Shown here piece by piece: positions 61,577-64,000 of a DNA stretch of 64,000 nt. The stretch covers positions 248,001 through 312,000 of the forward strand of contig JBAZEK010000001.1 in the NCBI GenBank assembly GCA_041653995.1, in the 5' to 3' direction. Position 1 is the stretch's first letter; each line of letters begins with the position of its first letter. Origin of the DNA: Dehalococcoidia bacterium (GTDB lineage: Bacteria; Chloroflexota; Dehalococcoidia; GIF9; UBA5629). The notes under the pieces are model-generated. The model made no database searches and was not told the origin of the DNA. It saw only the letters and a program-made list of their open reading frames with translations. The position numbers were made by a program, and so were the translations under genes.

Positions 61577-64000
61577 CTAATCTTTGTCCCACAGGCTGCG
61601 TGTATTCTTGAGCACACTGACCATGGGATCAAGCAGCCTTTCCCTGACCATAGTCCGCATCTCTTCGTGGGTGGCGATATATTCCGCCAGGGGAGGGCTG
61701 CAGCGGTAATAAGTATCCACAGCCCAACGTCCCAATTCGCTCTTTAGCAGAATATGGTCGCGGAAGGAACGCAGCGTATCGAGTTCGGCCGCTGTCTGGC
61801 TGCCGTAAGCAGCAGTGGCGATGAAGCAGCTGAATGGCCCTATTTTGTTACCTGAGCCGTCGGCGTCCGATCCTTTAATCTTACGCGAGATGGTATCTTT
61901 GCCGCCCCTGCCGTCCTGCACCTCGAGCTGCATAACGTGCCCGCCCGACGGGATCTTCCATTTCCATTGTGACTGGCCCGTGTACTGGGATAGCAGGTCG
62001 CCATCGAGGTACCAGGAGTAGCTCAGCCTGTCGCCGTCGGCATCCGTTGACTGGCTGATCACCTGAACAGTCTGTCCGACCTGCGGTTGAGGTGGATCGA
62101 AGGTAAAGGCGGCCCTGGGAGGATTATTGGCGCCGGGAACAGGCTGCGGGCCTGGTTCTGGTTGCGGCGCCTGCGTAACCGTTATCTGCATCTGATAGAA
62201 ATTCGATGACCCGGTGCTGTCGGTTACCTGTAGACTCATTGTGTGCGTCCCCGCCGGCGGATTCTGATAAATGCAGTAAGGCTGGTTGGCATACTGCGCT
62301 ATAGCTATATTGTCAATCATCCAGGCATGGGTCAGCGTATCACCGTCCGGATCCGAGGATTGGCTGCTGGCCACGATGTTGCTGGTCGTTTGCGGCGATG
62401 GTGGCGTGACGGTGAAATATGCTGTGGGTGGCTGGTTGCTGTCCGGCGTCGGTTGAGGTGGAGTAGGCTGTGGCGGCTCAAAAGAGTCCACAAAATATTG
62501 AGTCTGGGCCGTGGCCACACCGCCCTTGCCGTCTGATGTTGTCAGCACGGCAGTGTGGTAACCGGCGGCCTGACCGGGGAATATGCAGTAGACCATGTTG
62601 TTATACTGTGGTAATTGCGATCCATCAATCGACCAGGCATAGGAAAGGCTGTCTCCATCCGGGTCATAAGACTGACTGCTTATGACAATAGTATCGGCAG
62701 TGGTGGGGGATTGCGGTATAACCGTAAACTGCGCCACGGGTTTCTGGTTGGCAGGCGGTATTATTTCATCCGATCCCTCCATCTCGCCATCCCAGGGTCC
62801 CATCCAGGAGCAGTCGGAATATTTCCAGTCACCCTTGAACGAATTCCCATCTTCAGACATGACGAACAGGAAGGCGCCGGCGTCTTTGGGCGTCTTATAC
62901 GATGGCGACCTTGACCAGGTTCCGCTGAAGTTGCGGCCGTTGATAGTCCCGTTCAATTTGCCGTTATTGATAGTGTATGTGCCGGTGGCTGAAGCGCCGG
63001 ATACAGATATCTCCATCGTCCCCCAGTCCGTATTCCACGTTCCGGCCCAGCTGAAGTTGACCGGCTGAGGTGATGGCTGATTATCCGGTTCCGGCTGTGG
63101 CTGAGGCTGGCCGATTCTGGTTCCCGGTTTATGCAAGGGGTACCAGCTTGAAGCCGCCGACATGCTGTGGGTGTAGCGGCCTGTGAAGGAGTTGCAGTCA
63201 CCTGACATGGTCCACTCGATTTTACCTGTCTGATCTTTTTCGACCCAGGTACCGCTGAGCGTGCTACCAGAAAGTGTACCCTCGATGTACCCGGTATAGT
63301 TCCAGCCTGAAGGTTTGAATGATCCGGCGACCCTGTTGCCCGATTGCGTCAACTGAAGCTCTCTCGACCAATCGAAATCCCAGGTGCCGGTCCAGTCGCA
63401 GGGCGCCGATGGTTCAGCCTGGGGTTGTATCATTTTTAGACCTTTGCGTGTGCCGGACCAGTCGTTCTCGTACCAGCTTCCGGAGGAACCGTAGCGCCAG
63501 CGGCCCGTGATCGTCTGGTGCTCGGGGCCTATAGTCAGCTCAACATCTCCTGCGTTATTGGGAGGGCTGTAATCGGGCGATTCGGACCACCAACCTTTAA
63601 ATGTATCTCCCGTCACGGTGCCGCTGATTTTACCATCGTCATGCGAATATGTGCCTGAAACCTGGTTCCCACTCTGGGACAAGACCATGTCGCCCCACTC
63701 GGTTGCCCAGGTTCCGGCCCAGGGGCCTGATACCGGAGTAGGAGTAGGAGTTGGAGTTGGAGTTGGAGTTGGAGGTGGTGTGGGTGTGGGTGTGGGTGTG
63801 GGTTGACCTGTCCTGGTTCCTATGATATCTCCGTCCCAGTCGCAGGACCCGTATCTCCACTGCCCATCAAATGATTTGCAGCCGCGCTGCAGGGTAAAAG
63901 TGAAATCGCCGGCATCTCGTGGCGGTTGGTAGCTGTCTGCCTCCGACCAGGTGCCTGTGGCGGTTAATCCGTCTACAGTCCCGACTATCCTGCCCCCCTG
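61577..64000 (-). CDS. Very large secreted PKD-repeat protein with CFI-box C-terminus (5' end off window)
   Basis: At least 807 residues; the frame is open to the right edge, so the true start lies beyond it. The N-terminal part has about five repeats of a roughly 75-residue beta domain (G.(V/I).(G/D)....GTW.E......, T...(D/S)...F.G.W.YG, W.G...GTR.G), separated by Pro-Thr and Pro-Gln linkers. Three PKD-type domains follow (SYDPDGDSLSYAWSIDG, SSDPDGDTLTHAWMIDN, STDADGDRLSYSWYLDG). The end carries the CFI-box motif CFIATAAYGS and LRSFRD, typical of the CFI-box-CTERM family. Presumably a surface protein. An internal Met at 63688 is not the start. Confidence 0.82.
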   Translation of the reverse strand, partial: QGGRIVGTVDGLTATGTWSEADSYQPPRDAGDFTFTLQRGCKSFDGQWRYGSCDWDGDIIGTRTGQPTPTPTPTPPPTPTPTPTPTPTPVSGPWAGTWATEWGDMVLSQSGNQVSGTYSHDDGKISGTVTGDTFKGWWSESPDYSPPNNAGDVELTIGPEHQTITGRWRYGSSGSWYENDWSGTRKGLKMIQPQAEPSAPCDWTGTWDFDWSRELQLTQSGNRVAGSFKPSGWNYTGYIEGTLSGSTLSGTWVEKDQTGKIEWTMSGDCNSFTGRYTHSMSAASSWYPLHKPGTRIGQPQPQPEPDNQPSPQPVNFSWAGTWNTDWGTMEISVSGASATGTYTINNGKLNGTINGRNFSGTWSRSPSYKTPKDAGAFLFVMSEDGNSFKGDWKYSDCSWMGPWDGEMEGSDEIIPPANQKPVAQFTVIPQSPTTADTIVISSQSYDPDGDSLSYAWSIDGSQLPQYNNMVYCIFPGQAAGYHTAVLTTSDGKGGVATAQTQYFVDSFEPPQPTPPQPTPDSNQPPTAYFTVTPPSPQTTSNIVASSQSSDPDGDTLTHAWMIDNIAIAQYANQPYCIYQNPPAGTHTMSLQVTDSTGSSNFYQMQITVTQAPQPEPGPQPVPGANNPPRAAFTFDPPQPQVGQTVQVISQSTDADGDRLSYSWYLDGDLLSQYTGQSQWKWKIPSGGHVMQLEVQDGRGGKDTISRKIKGSDADGSGNKIGPFSCFIATAAYGSQTAAELDTLRSFRDHILLKSELGRWAVDTYYRCSPPLAEYIATHEEMRTMVRERLLDPMVSVLKNTRSLWDKD
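63735..63803. repeat. Simple repeat encoding a Pro-Thr linker
   Basis: Imperfect 6-base repeats (GGAGTT, GGTGTG on the plus strand) encode a (Pro-Thr)n linker between two beta domains of the large secreted protein. Likely prone to length change. Confidence 0.8.

Noticed and set aside
61577..63688. Start of the large secreted protein at the Met at 63688
   Set aside because: The same frame stays open with matching repeat-domain sequence to the window edge, so this Met is internal.
63735..63803. Simple repeat as a regulatory tract
   Set aside because: It is within a coding frame and encodes a Pro-Thr linker.

Overview
The window looks like a bacterial chromosome segment, most likely from an uncultured Chloroflexota of the Dehalococcoidia type. 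This is an inference from three things: the branched-chain amino-acid gene order ilvD-ilvB-ilvN-ilvC-leuA-(mgtC)-leuC, a 23S rRNA gene with no 16S beside it, and many secreted repeat or Ig-like lipoproteins next to HD-GYP sensor proteins. Sigma70-type promoters are readable in several places, and three genes appear to be transcribed without a leader.

1-7.6 kb (minus strand) is the isoleucine/valine/leucine operon, with an MgtC-like membrane gene translationally coupled between leuA and leuC. 7.7-16.0 kb (minus) holds a GH38-type alpha-mannosidase and two large PAS/HD-GYP cyclic-di-GMP phosphodiesterase sensors. 16.2-25.5 kb (plus) is an arsenic and thiol-redox island made of two ArsR-headed units. 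Unit 1 is arsR-acr3-COG0701 permease-small redoxin-arsF-arsG followed by three paralogous lipoproteins and a thioredoxin-like lipoprotein. Unit 2 is arsR-membrane thioredoxin-like-ccdA-like-micro-ORF-arsD. The three paralogous lipoproteins all end in a Phe-Cys-Cys motif and are the best candidate in the window for an undescribed component, perhaps of an extracytoplasmic thiol/arsenic relay.

25.5-28.7 kb has housekeeping genes (tsaC, guaA, a metallophosphoesterase). 28.7-32.1 kb has REP-like repeats, tandem rRNA promoters, a boxB/boxA leader, an isolated 23S rRNA and an initiator tRNA. 32.1-34.9 kb is an integration-scar zone: the tRNA 3' end is repeated twice more (35 bp exact, then 17 bp partial). 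The repeats enclose a RHH/RelE toxin-antitoxin pair, decayed recombinase and IS3 fragments, and a secreted propeller-like lipoprotein. 35-38.3 kb (minus) carries a cytidylate-kinase-like protein, a CPA2 antiporter and a baeRF3-type protein.

38.5-39.7 kb has an HTH-HATPase-STAS-like protein preceded by three 20-bp direct repeats at an exact 33-bp period. 39.9-43.3 kb encodes two secreted proteins, one built of nine roughly 40-residue Cys-rich repeats. 43.4-48.0 kb has an iron alcohol dehydrogenase, a split DUF1538 transporter pair with a PII-like regulator, and an internally duplicated lipoprotein. 48.0-58.2 kb (minus) is a long co-directional signalling block: coiled-coil protein, tail-anchored protein, Ras-like GTPase, HD-GYP protein, hybrid SBP/histidine kinase, two response regulators (one with HD-GYP), a TlpA-like lipid-anchored or membrane redoxin and a CARDB lipoprotein. 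58.4-61.5 kb (plus) has a ferredoxin-nitroreductase, an MFS transporter and a divergent PlsY. 61.6-64.0 kb (minus) is a very large secreted PKD protein with a CFI-box C-terminus that runs off the right edge.
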